DNA from: Arcobacteraceae bacterium
Lineage (GTDB): Bacteria; Campylobacterota; Campylobacteria; Campylobacterales; Arcobacteraceae
DNA length: 64,000 nt
Direction of reading: 5' to 3'
NCBI GenBank assembly: GCA_023229945.1
Contig: JALNYH010000007.1
Location: 14,360 to 78,359, forward strand
Under the pieces are notes generated by a model that had not been told where the DNA came from, searched no databases, and was given only the letters and a program-made list of their open reading frames with translations. Of this stretch, positions 43,016 through 51,388 are shown piece after piece. The stretch's first letter is position 1, and each line of letters opens with the position of its first letter. A program made the translations under genes and the position numbers.

Positions 43016-44866
43016 ATGATAGAAGATAAAAACTATGAAACTAAAACTAAAAAAACAGTTGTTGTATATATGCTTATTATTGCATCAGTTTTTATTTTTT
43101 TATCTGTTGTCTTTTTTATTATATATAATGAAAAGAGAAGAATCCCAAATCAAGAAATTACAAGAAATGAATTAGCTGTTCGAGGGGATATTATAAGTGC
43201 AGATGGATTTAAACTTGCAACTTCAAAAAAAATTTATAAGGCATATATTGATACAAGATTTATAGATCCATATAAACTTGAATTGTTTGTCAATTTATTT
43301 TCAATATATAGCAATATGTCTAAACAAACTATTTATTCTAAGCTTCAAGCACAAAAAAATAAAGGTACTTTGATTCTTTCTCATGATATTGATTCCAAAA
43401 CAGCAAAAGATTTAAAGGAATTAGGCTTTAAACTTAGACGACTTGGTGTATTCCAATCTCAAACAGTAAATGGTAATAAAATTTTGATTGGCTTAAGTGT
43501 AGATGAAATTGGAGAAGATAGAATATATTCTTATGGTGAATCTATGACACCAGCACTTGGGTATATTACAAAAACTATGGAAGATGATAAAAGAAGAGTA
43601 AATGGTGGAAAAGGTATTGAAAACATATATAATGATATATTAAATGACTTTAAAGATGGTATTTTAAGGGGTTCGAGAGATGTTTTGTCATATATATCAT
43701 TTGATAAAACAAGTATTATTAGAGAAAGATTGGATGGGTCTACTATAGAACTTACAATTCCGCTAAAGCTTCAAAAACATATTGAAATGATTGCTGATAA
43801 AAATCAAGAAAGATTATTGGCTCAAGAAATCTTAGTTGTAGTTATGGATAATAATACAGGAAATTTACTTACAGTTGCAACTACTAATAGGTATAATCCA
43901 AATAAAATAAGAACAGAAGATTATGAGAGATTAAACATAAAAGCTATGGAGTTTCCATTTGAACCAGGTTCTGTAATGAAGCCAATAACAATATCTATGG
44001 TATTAGATAAAAATCGCATTAAAAAAAATGAGCTATTTAATGCTCATAATAGTGGAAATAGAAACTCAAAAGGTGAATATCCTAAAGGTTCTATTAAAGT
44101 TGATAGATATACAATCAATGATGATCATCAGTTTGATAAACAATACCTTACATTGGAAGATATTGTAATGTTTTCAAGTAATATTGGCACATTGACAATT
44201 GCACAAAGATTAAGTGGTAGAGAGTTTTATAATGATTTGTTGAGATTTGGTTTTAATAAACCAACAGGTATTGATTTGCCTTTTGAAAAGTCTGGCATTG
44301 TTCCTAGCGTTGGGCGTTTGAGTGCTGGTGAAGCAAAGGGTGAAGATAATATCTACAAAGCTACTGTTTCATATGGTCATGGTATGACTGCTACAGTTAT
44401 GCAACTTATTAAAGCATATAGTGTTTTTAGTAATGATGGAAAAATTATCACCCCTCAAATTATGAAGTCAATTACATCTGCTAATGGAGTAAAATATACC
44501 AATATAAAAAAGGAAGATGAGCAAGTAATATCAAAACAAACAGCAAATCAAATGAGAGAATTATTAATAAAAACTGTTGAAAAAGGGACTGGAAGAAGAG
44601 CATTTATAGAAGGATTGCAAATAGGTGGCAAAACAGGAACAGCAAAAATGCCAGATGCTAGTGGAAAATATGCAAAAGAATATATAAGTTCATTTTTTGG
44701 TTTTGTTGATGATTATGATGGCAATAGTTATACTGTAGGTGTAAGTACTCTAAGACCAAAAGGAACTGCTTGGTTTCACTTTTATGCTTCAGAATCTGCT
44801 GTTCCTGTTTTTAGAGAGACAGTAGAAACTTTGATTAATCTTGGTTATCTAAAACCAAAAAACTAA
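43016..44866 (+). CDS. ftsI: FtsI (PBP3), septal transpeptidase
   Basis: 616 residues from ATG 43016, with AGAGG five bases upstream; the TTG codon just before it is less likely. One N-terminal anchor (about 16-37), a dimerisation domain (RGDIISADGFKLA), and a transpeptidase domain with the active-site serine S320 in PGSVMK, SSN at 388-390 and KTG at 540-542. It crosslinks septal peptidoglycan. A TATAAT at 42984-42989 lies about 30 bases upstream and is the likely promoter core. It is divergent from ftsW/murG. Confidence 0.94.
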   Translation: MIEDKNYETKTKKTVVVYMLIIASVFIFLSVVFFIIYNEKRRIPNQEITRNELAVRGDIISADGFKLATSKKIYKAYIDTRFIDPYKLELFVNLFSIYSNMSKQTIYSKLQAQKNKGTLILSHDIDSKTAKDLKELGFKLRRLGVFQSQTVNGNKILIGLSVDEIGEDRIYSYGESMTPALGYITKTMEDDKRRVNGGKGIENIYNDILNDFKDGILRGSRDVLSYISFDKTSIIRERLDGSTIELTIPLKLQKHIEMIADKNQERLLAQEILVVVMDNNTGNLLTVATTNRYNPNKIRTEDYERLNIKAMEFPFEPGSVMKPITISMVLDKNRIKKNELFNAHNSGNRNSKGEYPKGSIKVDRYTINDDHQFDKQYLTLEDIVMFSSNIGTLTIAQRLSGREFYNDLLRFGFNKPTGIDLPFEKSGIVPSVGRLSAGEAKGEDNIYKATVSYGHGMTATVMQLIKAYSVFSNDGKIITPQIMKSITSANGVKYTNIKKEDEQVISKQTANQMRELLIKTVEKGTGRRAFIEGLQIGGKTGTAKMPDASGKYAKEYISSFFGFVDDYDGNSYTVGVSTLRPKGTAWFHFYASESAVPVFRETVETLINLGYLKPKN

Positions 44867-44933
44867 ATCTTAAATTTTAAGTTTAGATAACTTTATTTTA
44901 TTATAATTATAAAAAAATCATTCAGGAGTTGAT

Positions 44934-45242
44934 ATGTTTGGTAATCATTTTACTAGTTTTAGAAAAATATCTTTTATTGAAGGTATATCGTATATGATAT
45001 TGTTATTTATTGCAATGCCTTTGAAATATTTTGCTGATTTGCCGGTATTTGTCAAAGTTGTTGGTATGGCTCATGGTGCTTTGTTTGTACTTTTTTTAGT
45101 CTATTTATTTTTAGCTGCAAGAGAGAATAATTGGAATATTAAATTTAACGCTTTAGCATTTGTTGCTTCACTAGTCCCTTTTGGAACATTTTATCTTGAG
45201 ACAAGATTAAAACAAATGGTACCAGTTACAAACGAAAATTAA
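44934..45242 (+). CDS. DUF3817 membrane protein
   Basis: 102 residues with three membrane helices (about 14-32, 38-62 and 72-92). FRKISFIEGISYMILLFIAMPLKYF and VVGMAHGALFVLFL are the DUF3817 signatures. Function unknown. AGGAG precedes the start. A weak hairpin lies in the 67-base gap after ftsI. Its stop overlaps the convergent glycosyltransferase-like gene by four bases. Confidence 0.8.
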   Translation: MFGNHFTSFRKISFIEGISYMILLFIAMPLKYFADLPVFVKVVGMAHGALFVLFLVYLFLAARENNWNIKFNALAFVASLVPFGTFYLETRLKQMVPVTNEN

Positions 45243-46528
45243 TCTTTCAAGAGTTTTAGTATTTTCTTAAGTTTGATAGTTTGATATTTTGTGTATTTAT
45301 TGATAGTCAAAGTTTCATTTTCAAACTTAAGTAAGCTAAGATTTTTTTTCTTCTCTTTTATTATATATGGTTTGATACTATGGTAGTATTTAATCCTCTT
45401 TTCCACCAACTCTTCATCATTAAAAATCACAACAGTAGGAATCAAAAAAATATCACTTATATGGTATGTTGCCGTATCTACAGTTATTATATAATCACTT
45501 TGTGAGATAATATAAATAAAATCAAAAAGAGATTTAGAATATTTTGATAAGTCAAAAAACTTATCATTTTCAAATTTATCTATTTTTAATGCACTAATTA
45601 CTATTTCATCACTCAAAATCACCAAATTCTTCAATAAATTCACTGCTATATCTTTTGGCAAACTTCTATCAATATTGGGAGAATATGGGTGAAAAAGGAT
45701 TAATTTAGATTTTGCTTTGAGGTTGTCTATTTCATTTTTGAGTTCAGCTGAAGGTGTGTATTTACCAAAATCAAATTGATTATATTTTTTTTCAGCTGGA
45801 ATAAGGTTTGGATCTATACCAAATTTATATAAATATGCATCAATAAAAGGGAGAAAATTAAAAAAATGTGTTTCATATATTTTAGAAGTATCAATATAAT
45901 AATCATAGTCAAAAAGCTTTTTTACACTGACACTAAGTGGTAAAACTTTATTGATAAAGGATTCTTGTTCAATGAGTTCTTTGTCTCTTTTATAGTATTG
46001 ATTGTTGGCACTTTCTAAAAGTAAATCAATTTTAACATCTTTATATCTATTTTGTAATGATTTATAAAATATCCTAATAGCGCTAAGCCCACATAAAATT
46101 TCTCCAATATTCCTACCAATCCCACCAATTATTGCAATAGATATCTCTTTTTTTGGAGATTTAATAAGTGATAATGTATCACAAAAATCTTCATTTTTAA
46201 ATAAGTCTTTTGTGTTAAATTCTTGTATATTATTTAAAAATGATGTTTGTTTTAGTTTTTGGCGTTGTTGTAAAAACTCATTTTTATTACTAACGCCTAT
46301 TTCTTGTGGAAACTCTTTTTTTGATGTTACTTTATTTTCATCTACAATAAGTGTCTTATAATTTGTTCCAACTTTGGTAAAGATATCTTTGACACCTTCA
46401 AAGTCATCATAAGTTGTTACATATATATATTCTTCAATATCACTGTTTTTTAGCTCTTTTGTCAATACAACCAAAGAATTATCTGCTATTTTGATATTGA
46501 TATTTTGTGAAACTTTAAAAAAAATCAT
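45239..46528 (-). CDS. GT9 (heptosyltransferase)-like protein
   Basis: 429 residues. From about residue 130 it resembles glycosyltransferase family 9: IGGIGRNIGEILCGLSAIRIF (phosphate-loop-like N-terminal strand), LFHPYSPNIDRSLPKD and DTATYHISDIFLIPTVVIFN, the latter close to the nucleotide-sugar site of heptosyltransferases. The first ~130 residues have no match that I can name. Known relatives add heptose to lipopolysaccharide cores. The catalytic Asp is not obvious, so activity is uncertain. Its start overlaps the U32-family gene stop by four bases. Confidence 0.65.
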   Translation of the reverse strand: MIFFKVSQNINIKIADNSLVVLTKELKNSDIEEYIYVTTYDDFEGVKDIFTKVGTNYKTLIVDENKVTSKKEFPQEIGVSNKNEFLQQRQKLKQTSFLNNIQEFNTKDLFKNEDFCDTLSLIKSPKKEISIAIIGGIGRNIGEILCGLSAIRIFYKSLQNRYKDVKIDLLLESANNQYYKRDKELIEQESFINKVLPLSVSVKKLFDYDYYIDTSKIYETHFFNFLPFIDAYLYKFGIDPNLIPAEKKYNQFDFGKYTPSAELKNEIDNLKAKSKLILFHPYSPNIDRSLPKDIAVNLLKNLVILSDEIVISALKIDKFENDKFFDLSKYSKSLFDFIYIISQSDYIITVDTATYHISDIFLIPTVVIFNDEELVEKRIKYYHSIKPYIIKEKKKNLSLLKFENETLTINKYTKYQTIKLKKILKLLKD

Positions 46529-47799
46529 TCTACCTCGTCTGCTTCTACTCTAAATATAGTAAGGTATGGTAATTTACAAGGGAGTTTTATAGGATTTATA
46601 TTTCCACTATGAACACTTTCTAACTCTTTATTATCAATTGTTGTTATTTTTTTAAATGTTATATAATAAGTACCATCAAGAAGCTCAATTTTTCCTATTT
46701 CATTGTCACAAAGAGGTAAAATTGTATTATTTGGTGTAAAAATTTCTATTTTTTCATTTGGGTATGTTTTATATTTACATAAGAAATGCTCCCCATCTTC
46801 CAAAACCAATCCACTCACTTCATAGCTACCTTTACTCATAGCATATTCAAAATTTTGTGCATCATTTTTATCAAAAGGACGGTGAATCAAATACGCATCT
46901 GTAAAGCCTCTGTTTTTTGTAGTGTGGAGTTCTTTTTGATATTTATTCCCATCAAATTTATTGTCATAAAAATCATTGATAGCGTTGCTATAAGCTTTGG
47001 CAGTAACTGCTGCATAATATGATGATTTTGTTCGACCTTCAATTTTGAGACTATCTATTGCATTACTACTCAAAATTTCATCTAGATGAGAAGCCAAATT
47101 CATATCTTTTGCATTAAATATATAAGTACCTACATCTTTTTCTTCTTCTAATCTAAAAAGAGTTCCATGTTCTTCATTTGCCACATACATAGTATAATCA
47201 AACCTACAGTCATTTGCACAACTTCCTCTATTTGGAACTCTTCCCATTTGAACAGCACTTATCAAACATCTTCCACTATAAGCAAAACACATTGACCCAT
47301 GTACAAAAATTTCTATTTCAAGATCAGGTAAATGTTTTTTTATCTCTATCACATCTTTTAAGCTAATCTCACGAGCTGCTATAATCCTTCTTACACCCAT
47401 ATCATAATATACTTGGGCATCAAGATAATTCATAACATTTGCTTGAGTTGATAGATGTATTGGAATATGAGGTGCAATTTCACGACAAAGTTTGACCACA
47501 CCTGGAGTTGCTACTATGATAGCATCAGGGTTAAGGGCAGCAATATTAGCTATATGTTTTTTAAGAAGTTCTATTTGAGAGTTGAATGGAAAACCATTAA
47601 CTGTGGCATAAACTTTTTTCCCCAAGCTGTGAGCATAGTCAATACCTTCTTTAAATGTCTCAAATGTAAATTCTTTACCACTTCTAATTCTCAAGCTAAA
47701 GTGGCTTACGCCTCCATATACAGCGTCTGCTCCATAAGCTAATGCAATTTTTAATTTTTCTAAATTTCCAGCAGGTGATAATAGTTCAACTTTTTTCAT
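46525..47799 (-). CDS. Peptidase U32 family protein (TrhP-like)
   Basis: 424 residues: VELLSPAGNLEKLKIALAYGADAVYGG, HLSTQANVMN, EIFVHGSMCFAYSGRCLIS, then GSCANDCRF and SLKIEGRTKSSYYAA are U32 family hallmarks. The four cysteines in that central part fit the iron-sulfur site described for UbiU/V and TrhP. Length and layout are nearest to TrhP (YegQ), which takes part in 5-hydroxyuridine formation at tRNA position 34, rather than to the short UbiU/V or the long RlhA. Older annotations call it a collagenase; that is unlikely. It is co-translated with the downstream GT9-like gene through a four-base overlap. Confidence 0.83.
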   Translation of the reverse strand: MKKVELLSPAGNLEKLKIALAYGADAVYGGVSHFSLRIRSGKEFTFETFKEGIDYAHSLGKKVYATVNGFPFNSQIELLKKHIANIAALNPDAIIVATPGVVKLCREIAPHIPIHLSTQANVMNYLDAQVYYDMGVRRIIAAREISLKDVIEIKKHLPDLEIEIFVHGSMCFAYSGRCLISAVQMGRVPNRGSCANDCRFDYTMYVANEEHGTLFRLEEEKDVGTYIFNAKDMNLASHLDEILSSNAIDSLKIEGRTKSSYYAAVTAKAYSNAINDFYDNKFDGNKYQKELHTTKNRGFTDAYLIHRPFDKNDAQNFEYAMSKGSYEVSGLVLEDGEHFLCKYKTYPNEKIEIFTPNNTILPLCDNEIGKIELLDGTYYITFKKITTIDNKELESVHSGNINPIKLPCKLPYLTIFRVEADEVE

Positions 47800-47993
47800 A
47801 AAAACCCTAGATATATTTTTGGTTTTATTATACCAAAAATAACCATAAGAGGAAATTTAATATGAAAATTGCGGTATTATGAAAAGTTTTTTTAAATTTC
47901 AGCTATATTTAAGCAAAAATATGTAAAAAGTTACACATTTTATACGCCATTTTGTCTATAATAACGAAAAGATATAAATAAGTTAGGAATCAA

Positions 47994-48641
47994 ATGAAAA
48001 TAGTTCTTATTGAAGATGATATTTATTTAAATACTTTGATATGTGATGTCTTAGTTACACAAGGTTATGAGGTTGATGCATTTGCTGATGGTGCAAAAGC
48101 TTTAAAAGCAATAGAACAACAATATGATTTGTATATTGTTGACCTATCCTTACCAAATGTAGGTGGACTAGAAATCTCAAAAAAAATCAAAGAGTTTAGT
48201 GGTTCATCACCAATTATTGTAATTAGTGCTGAAGATAGTATTGACACTATATTAAAGGCGTATGATTTAGGTTGTCAAGATTATATAAAAAAACCTTTTC
48301 ATGTAAAAGAGTTATTGGCAAAAATTTCAGTAATATTGAAAAATCAGTCGAGTTCACAAATAAAACTATCACCAAATTGTGTTTATGATGTAAAAGCAAA
48401 AACACTTATGTTAAATGGTTTAGTTGTACCTTTAACTCAAAAAGAGACAATGATGCTTCATTTGTTAGCTATTAATATGGGAATGACAGTTACCAATGAA
48501 GAAGCAGAAAAATTCATATGGGGTGAACATATGGGTAATGGTTATGTAAGACAGCTTATTAGTAAGTTACGAAAAAAAGTTGGGTGTGCAACAATCTTAA
48601 ATCATTCAGGCAATGGATATAGGTTAGAAAACAATGACTAG
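47994..48641 (+). CDS. OmpR-type response regulator without a neighbouring kinase
   Basis: 215 residues. Receiver: acidic Glu/Asp in LIEDD, phosphoacceptor D50 in YIVDLSLP, VISAEDS and K100 in YIKKPF. The winged-helix domain contains LTQKETMMLHLLAIN and NGYVRQLISKLRKKVG, ending in the usual GYRLEN. No histidine kinase is adjacent, so its partner is elsewhere. A TATAAT at 47957-47962 lies 32 bases upstream of the start and is the probable promoter core. The last eight bases overlap the start of a 63-residue gene. Confidence 0.88.
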   Translation: MKIVLIEDDIYLNTLICDVLVTQGYEVDAFADGAKALKAIEQQYDLYIVDLSLPNVGGLEISKKIKEFSGSSPIIVISAEDSIDTILKAYDLGCQDYIKKPFHVKELLAKISVILKNQSSSQIKLSPNCVYDVKAKTLMLNGLVVPLTQKETMMLHLLAINMGMTVTNEEAEKFIWGEHMGNGYVRQLISKLRKKVGCATILNHSGNGYRLENND

Positions 48642-48825
48642 ACTAAGTCAAATCAATTTTGATTTTTTGCAATTTTATATTCTTGAAGAAAATTCTTTTA
48701 TGTTAGAAAAAAATAAAATATCTACAGCATTAATTATGAGAGAACTTAGTCAAATAGTACATCATCTTGAAGAATACAATATTAGATTTGAGGTAGATGA
48801 GGGATTTAATATCCATATTTTTTGA
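48634..48825 (+). CDS. Small protein coupled to the response regulator, unknown
   Basis: 63 residues, starting eight bases before the stop of the response regulator. It is acidic and hydrophobic by turns (FDFLQFYILEENSFMLEKNK, then LIMRELSQIVHHLEEYN), with no signal peptide or membrane helix. I do not recognise it. The overlap suggests translation coupled to the regulator, so it may modulate or pair with it. It ends before the tRNA promoter. Confidence 0.55.
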   Translation: MTRLSQINFDFLQFYILEENSFMLEKNKISTALIMRELSQIVHHLEEYNIRFEVDEGFNIHIF

Positions 48826-48863
48826 TTTTTTAGTATAAATTTGTAAAAAAACACAAAAAGCCC

Positions 48864-48892
48864 TTGACAAAAAGATTTTTTTTTAGTACAAT
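48864..48892 (+). promoter_or_regulatory. Promoter for the tRNA-Thr-Tyr-Gly-Thr-tuf cluster
   Basis: TTGACA (48864-48869), 17-base spacer, TACAAT (48887-48892), followed by a GC-rich CGGCAC discriminator region, typical of strongly growth-regulated stable RNA promoters. Its upstream bases match those at the tRNA-Gln promoter. Confidence 0.85.
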
Positions 48893-48942
48893 TTCGGCAC
48901 TTTTTTAAATAAGCATTGCTTTTAAAGTAAAGATTTAAAGAA

Positions 48943-49018
48943 GCTGGTGTAGCTCAGTTGGTAGAGCAGCTGATTTGTAATCAGCAGGTCGGGGGTTCAA
49001 GTCCCTTCACCAGCTCCA
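48943..49018 (+). tRNA. tRNA-Thr (anticodon TGT)
   Basis: 76 bases with encoded CCA. Acceptor GCTGGTG/CACCAGC. The anticodon stem GCTGA/TCAGC encloses TTTGTAA, giving TGT at 34-36. First gene of the tRNA cluster. Confidence 0.96.
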
Positions 49019-49076
49019 TTTTATTGTTTATGCGTGATTTTTTAAAATCAGCGCTGGACCATTTTAATATTATTGT

Positions 49077-49161
49077 GGTGGGGTTGGAGAGCGGTCAAAT
49101 CCAGGAGACTGTAAATCTCCCGCTTATAGCTTCGAAGGTTCAAATCCTTCTCCCACCACCA
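49077..49161 (+). tRNA. tRNA-Tyr (anticodon GTA)
   Basis: 85 bases, with the long variable arm of a class II tRNA. Acceptor GGTGGGG/TCCCACC with one G-T pair. The anticodon stem GGAGA/TCTCC encloses CTGTAAA, giving GTA. CCA is encoded. Second in the cluster. Confidence 0.96.
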
Positions 49162-49168
49162 TTTATGT

Positions 49169-49245
49169 GCGGGTGTAGCTCAGTTGGCTAGAGCTTCTGC
49201 CTTCCAAGCAGATTGTCGCGCGTTCGAGTCGCGTCACCCGCTCCA
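49169..49245 (+). tRNA. tRNA-Gly (anticodon TCC)
   Basis: 77 bases with encoded CCA. Acceptor GCGGGTG/CACCCGC. The anticodon stem TCTGC/GCAGA encloses CTTCCAA, giving TCC. It lies seven bases after tRNA-Tyr. A 140-base AT-rich gap without other features follows. Confidence 0.96.
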
Positions 49246-49385
49246 TATATTTATGATTGATATTGATAATGGGAGCTGAGTTATACGCATCTTAAATTAT
49301 AACTCTAATATTCTTCCAAATAAAATCATATGTTAATTGTTAAAAAGTATGGGCTTAAAATTTAGGTATATCAATCGTATGATAC

Positions 49386-49460
<75 letters not shown>

Positions 49461-49478
49461 GCTCTAAGCTATATATGA

Positions 49479-49520
49479 ACACCTCTAAAAACTAAAAGTA
49501 GTTTTGGTTTTTAGAGGTGT
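49479..49520 (+). promoter_or_regulatory. Long hairpin between tRNA-Thr and tuf
   Basis: A near-perfect stem of 19 pairs (49479-49497 with 49502-49520, one G-T pair) caps in a 4-base loop GTAG. No U tract follows, so it is not a standard terminator. It may be an RNase III-type processing site that separates tRNA and tuf mRNA. Confidence 0.7.
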
Positions 49521-49579
49521 GCCCTCATTTAAGATACCCTCTGATTAGATTAGCTACTAGGCTTATCTACTCAGAGGGC
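49521..49579 (+). promoter_or_regulatory. tuf leader with two competing pairings
   Basis: CCCTCTGA (49537-49544) can pair with TCAGAGGG (49571-49578). Alternatively GCCCTC (49521-49526) can pair with GAGGGC (49574-49579). The two use the same 3' arm and so exclude each other. They lie just upstream of the tuf ribosome-binding site AAAGGA. Confidence 0.45.
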
Positions 49580-49611
49580 AAAAGCTTTAAATTTGTAAAA
49601 GGAAAACTAAG

Positions 49612-50811
49612 ATGGCTAAAGAAAAATTTTCAAGAAATAAACCACACGTAAACATTGGTACTATAGGTCACGTTGACCATGGTAAAACTACATTAACTGC
49701 TGCAATATCTGCAGTTCTTGCTAGTAAAGGTCTTTGTGAAATGAAAGACTATGATAATATCGACAACGCTCCAGAAGAGAGAGAAAGAGGTATTACAATA
49801 GCGACTTCTCACATTGAGTATGAAACAGTAAATAGACATTACGCTCACGTTGACTGCCCAGGTCACGCGGATTATGTTAAAAACATGATTACAGGTGCTG
49901 CTCAAATGGATGGTGCTATATTAGTTGTTTCTGCAGCTGATGGTCCTATGCCTCAAACTAGAGAGCATATCCTTCTTTCAAAACAAGTTGGTGTTCCATA
50001 TATAGTAGTATTTATGAATAAAGCTGATATGGTTGATGATGAAGAGTTATTAGAGCTTGTAGAAATGGAAATTAGAGAACTTTTAAGTTCATATGACTTC
50101 CCAGGTGATGATACTCCAATTTGTGCTGGTTCTGCTTTAAGAGCATTAGAAGAAGCAAAAGAAGGTAAAATAGCTGAGTGGGCTGATAAAATTATGGCAC
50201 TTATGGATGCTGTTGATAGTTATATCCCAACTCCAGTTAGAGATACTGATAAAGATTTCTTAATGCCTGTAGAAGATGTTTTCTCAATCGCAGGTCGTGG
50301 AACTGTTGTAACTGGTAGAATTGAAAGAGGAACTGTTAAAATTGGTGAAACAATTGAAATCGTTGGTATGAGAGATACTCAAACTACAACTGTAACTGGT
50401 ATAGAAATGTTCAGAAAAGAAATGACTGAAGGTGTTGCTGGTGATAATTGTGGTGTTCTTTTAAGAGGTATCAAAAAAGATGATGTACAAAGAGGACAAG
50501 TTCTTTGTAAACCAAAATCAATTACTCCACACACAAAATTCGAGTGTGAAGTTTATATCCTTTCAAAAGAAGAAGGTGGAAGACATACTCCATTCTTTAG
50601 CGGTTATAGACCACAATTTTATGTAAGAACTACAGACGTTACAGGTTCAGTTACATTACCAGAAGGTACAGAAATGGTTATGCCAGGTGATAATGTAAAA
50701 ATGACTGTTGAACTAGTTGCACCAATCGCTATGGAAGAGCAAACAAGATTTGCTATTAGAGAAGGTGGAAGAACAGTTGGCGCTGGAGTTGTTTCTAAAA
50801 TTCTTGCATAA
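49612..50811 (+). CDS. tuf: Elongation factor Tu
   Basis: 399 residues. GTPase signatures: GHVDHGKTTL (P-loop), the RGITI effector segment, DCPGHADYVKNM and NKADMVD; then domains 2 and 3 with PVEDVFSIAGRGTVVTGRIERG. EF-Tu brings aminoacyl-tRNA to the ribosome. It is the distal gene of the tRNA-Thr-Tyr-Gly-Thr unit and is followed by rpmG after 23 bases. Only one copy is seen in this window. Codon use is that of a highly expressed gene, with mostly U-ending Gly and Val codons. Confidence 0.98.
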   Translation: MAKEKFSRNKPHVNIGTIGHVDHGKTTLTAAISAVLASKGLCEMKDYDNIDNAPEERERGITIATSHIEYETVNRHYAHVDCPGHADYVKNMITGAAQMDGAILVVSAADGPMPQTREHILLSKQVGVPYIVVFMNKADMVDDEELLELVEMEIRELLSSYDFPGDDTPICAGSALRALEEAKEGKIAEWADKIMALMDAVDSYIPTPVRDTDKDFLMPVEDVFSIAGRGTVVTGRIERGTVKIGETIEIVGMRDTQTTTVTGIEMFRKEMTEGVAGDNCGVLLRGIKKDDVQRGQVLCKPKSITPHTKFECEVYILSKEEGGRHTPFFSGYRPQFYVRTTDVTGSVTLPEGTEMVMPGDNVKMTVELVAPIAMEEQTRFAIREGGRTVGAGVVSKILA

Positions 50812-50834
50812 GAACTGAAATATAAGGTAAAATA

Positions 50835-51005
50835 ATGGCAAACGGAATAAGAATTAAAATAGGTTTGAAATGTCAAGAAAGTGGAGATATTAACTACACT
50901 ACTTGGAAAAACCCTAGAACTCATACTGAAAAGTTTGAAGTTAAAAAATATAGTCCAAGATTAAAAAAACACACACTTCATAAAGAAGTTAAGTTAAAAT
51001 CTTAA
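50835..51005 (+). CDS. rpmG: Ribosomal protein bL33, cysteine-poor form
   Basis: 56 residues (MANGIRIKIGLKCQESGDIN at the start, RLKKHTLHKEVKLKS at the end). It is a structural protein of the 50S subunit near the E site. Zinc-binding bL33 has two CxxC pairs. Here only Cys13 is left: the partner position is Ser (CQES), and the usual KKYC near residue 40 reads KKYS, so zinc cannot be held. It lies between tuf and tRNA-Trp/secE, the standard place. AAGG precedes the start. The start is fixed by alignment with other bL33 proteins known to me. Confidence 0.95.
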   Translation: MANGIRIKIGLKCQESGDINYTTWKNPRTHTEKFEVKKYSPRLKKHTLHKEVKLKS

Positions 51006-51010
51006 AAAAA

Positions 51011-51079
51011 GTTGCTAAGTGCTGAGGTACTGAGTGCTGGGTTTTTCTCAGTACCTCAGAACCTCAGTACCTCAGTAAC
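51011..51079. repeat. Inverted repeat with tandem 8-mer arms between rpmG and tRNA-Trp
   Basis: The right arm (51047-51079) reads CTCAGTAC, CTCAGAAC, CTCAGTAC, CTCAGTAA. The left arm (51011-51041) has GTGCTGAG and GTACTGAG, its complement. The loop holds a five-T run. Same architecture as the 7-mer elements, but with 8-base units. Confidence 0.75.
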
Positions 51080-51086
51080 TTCCTAA

Positions 51087-51162
51087 AGGTCAGTAGCTCC
51101 AATGGTAGAGCATCGGATTCCAAATCCGAGTGATGGGGGTTCGAATCCCTCCTGACCTGCCA
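51087..51162 (+). tRNA. tRNA-Trp (anticodon CCA)
   Basis: 76 bases with encoded CCA. Acceptor AGGTCAG/CTGACCT. The anticodon stem TCGGA/TCCGA encloses TTCCAAA, giving CCA. It is located between rpmG and secE, as in many bacteria. Confidence 0.96.
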
Positions 51163-51202
51163 CTAATATATAACAATATTGATAATTTAAAAAAGGTATA
51201 AA

Positions 51203-51385
51203 GTGAACAAACTAGCGTCATATTATCACAATTCAAAAGAAGAGTTAGCTAAAGTTATTTTTCCAATAAAAGAACAAGTAAGAAGTGCTTATTTATCTGT
51301 TTTTGTAGTAGTAACTGTAATAACATTGTTTTTAGCATTGATTGATATGATAATGTCGTTTTCTTTATCAGCTTTGATAGGATAA
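51203..51385 (+). CDS. secE: Preprotein translocase subunit SecE
   Basis: 60 residues from GTG with AAAAGG upstream. A short cytoplasmic amphipathic helix (KEELAKVIFP, then KEQVRSAYLS) leads into one membrane helix (about 32-55), the minimal SecE seen in most bacteria. With SecY and SecG it forms the protein-conducting channel. nusG follows three bases after, the universal secE-nusG order. Confidence 0.95.
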   Translation: MNKLASYYHNSKEELAKVIFPIKEQVRSAYLSVFVVVTVITLFLALIDMIMSFSLSALIG

Positions 51386-51388
51386 TTT

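Noticed and set aside
47864..47883. A tiny frame beginning with ATG after AGAGG upstream of the response regulator
   Set aside because: It stops after six codons (MKIAVL); possibly a gene remnant, but too short to call.
48958..49191. A 77-codon plus-strand reading frame across tRNA-Thr, tRNA-Tyr and tRNA-Gly
   Set aside because: It consists of tRNA sequence and has no ribosome-binding site.
49261..49385. A possible extra tRNA or ncRNA in the gap between tRNA-Gly and tRNA-Thr
   Set aside because: AT-rich, with no cloverleaf or stable stem that I can see.
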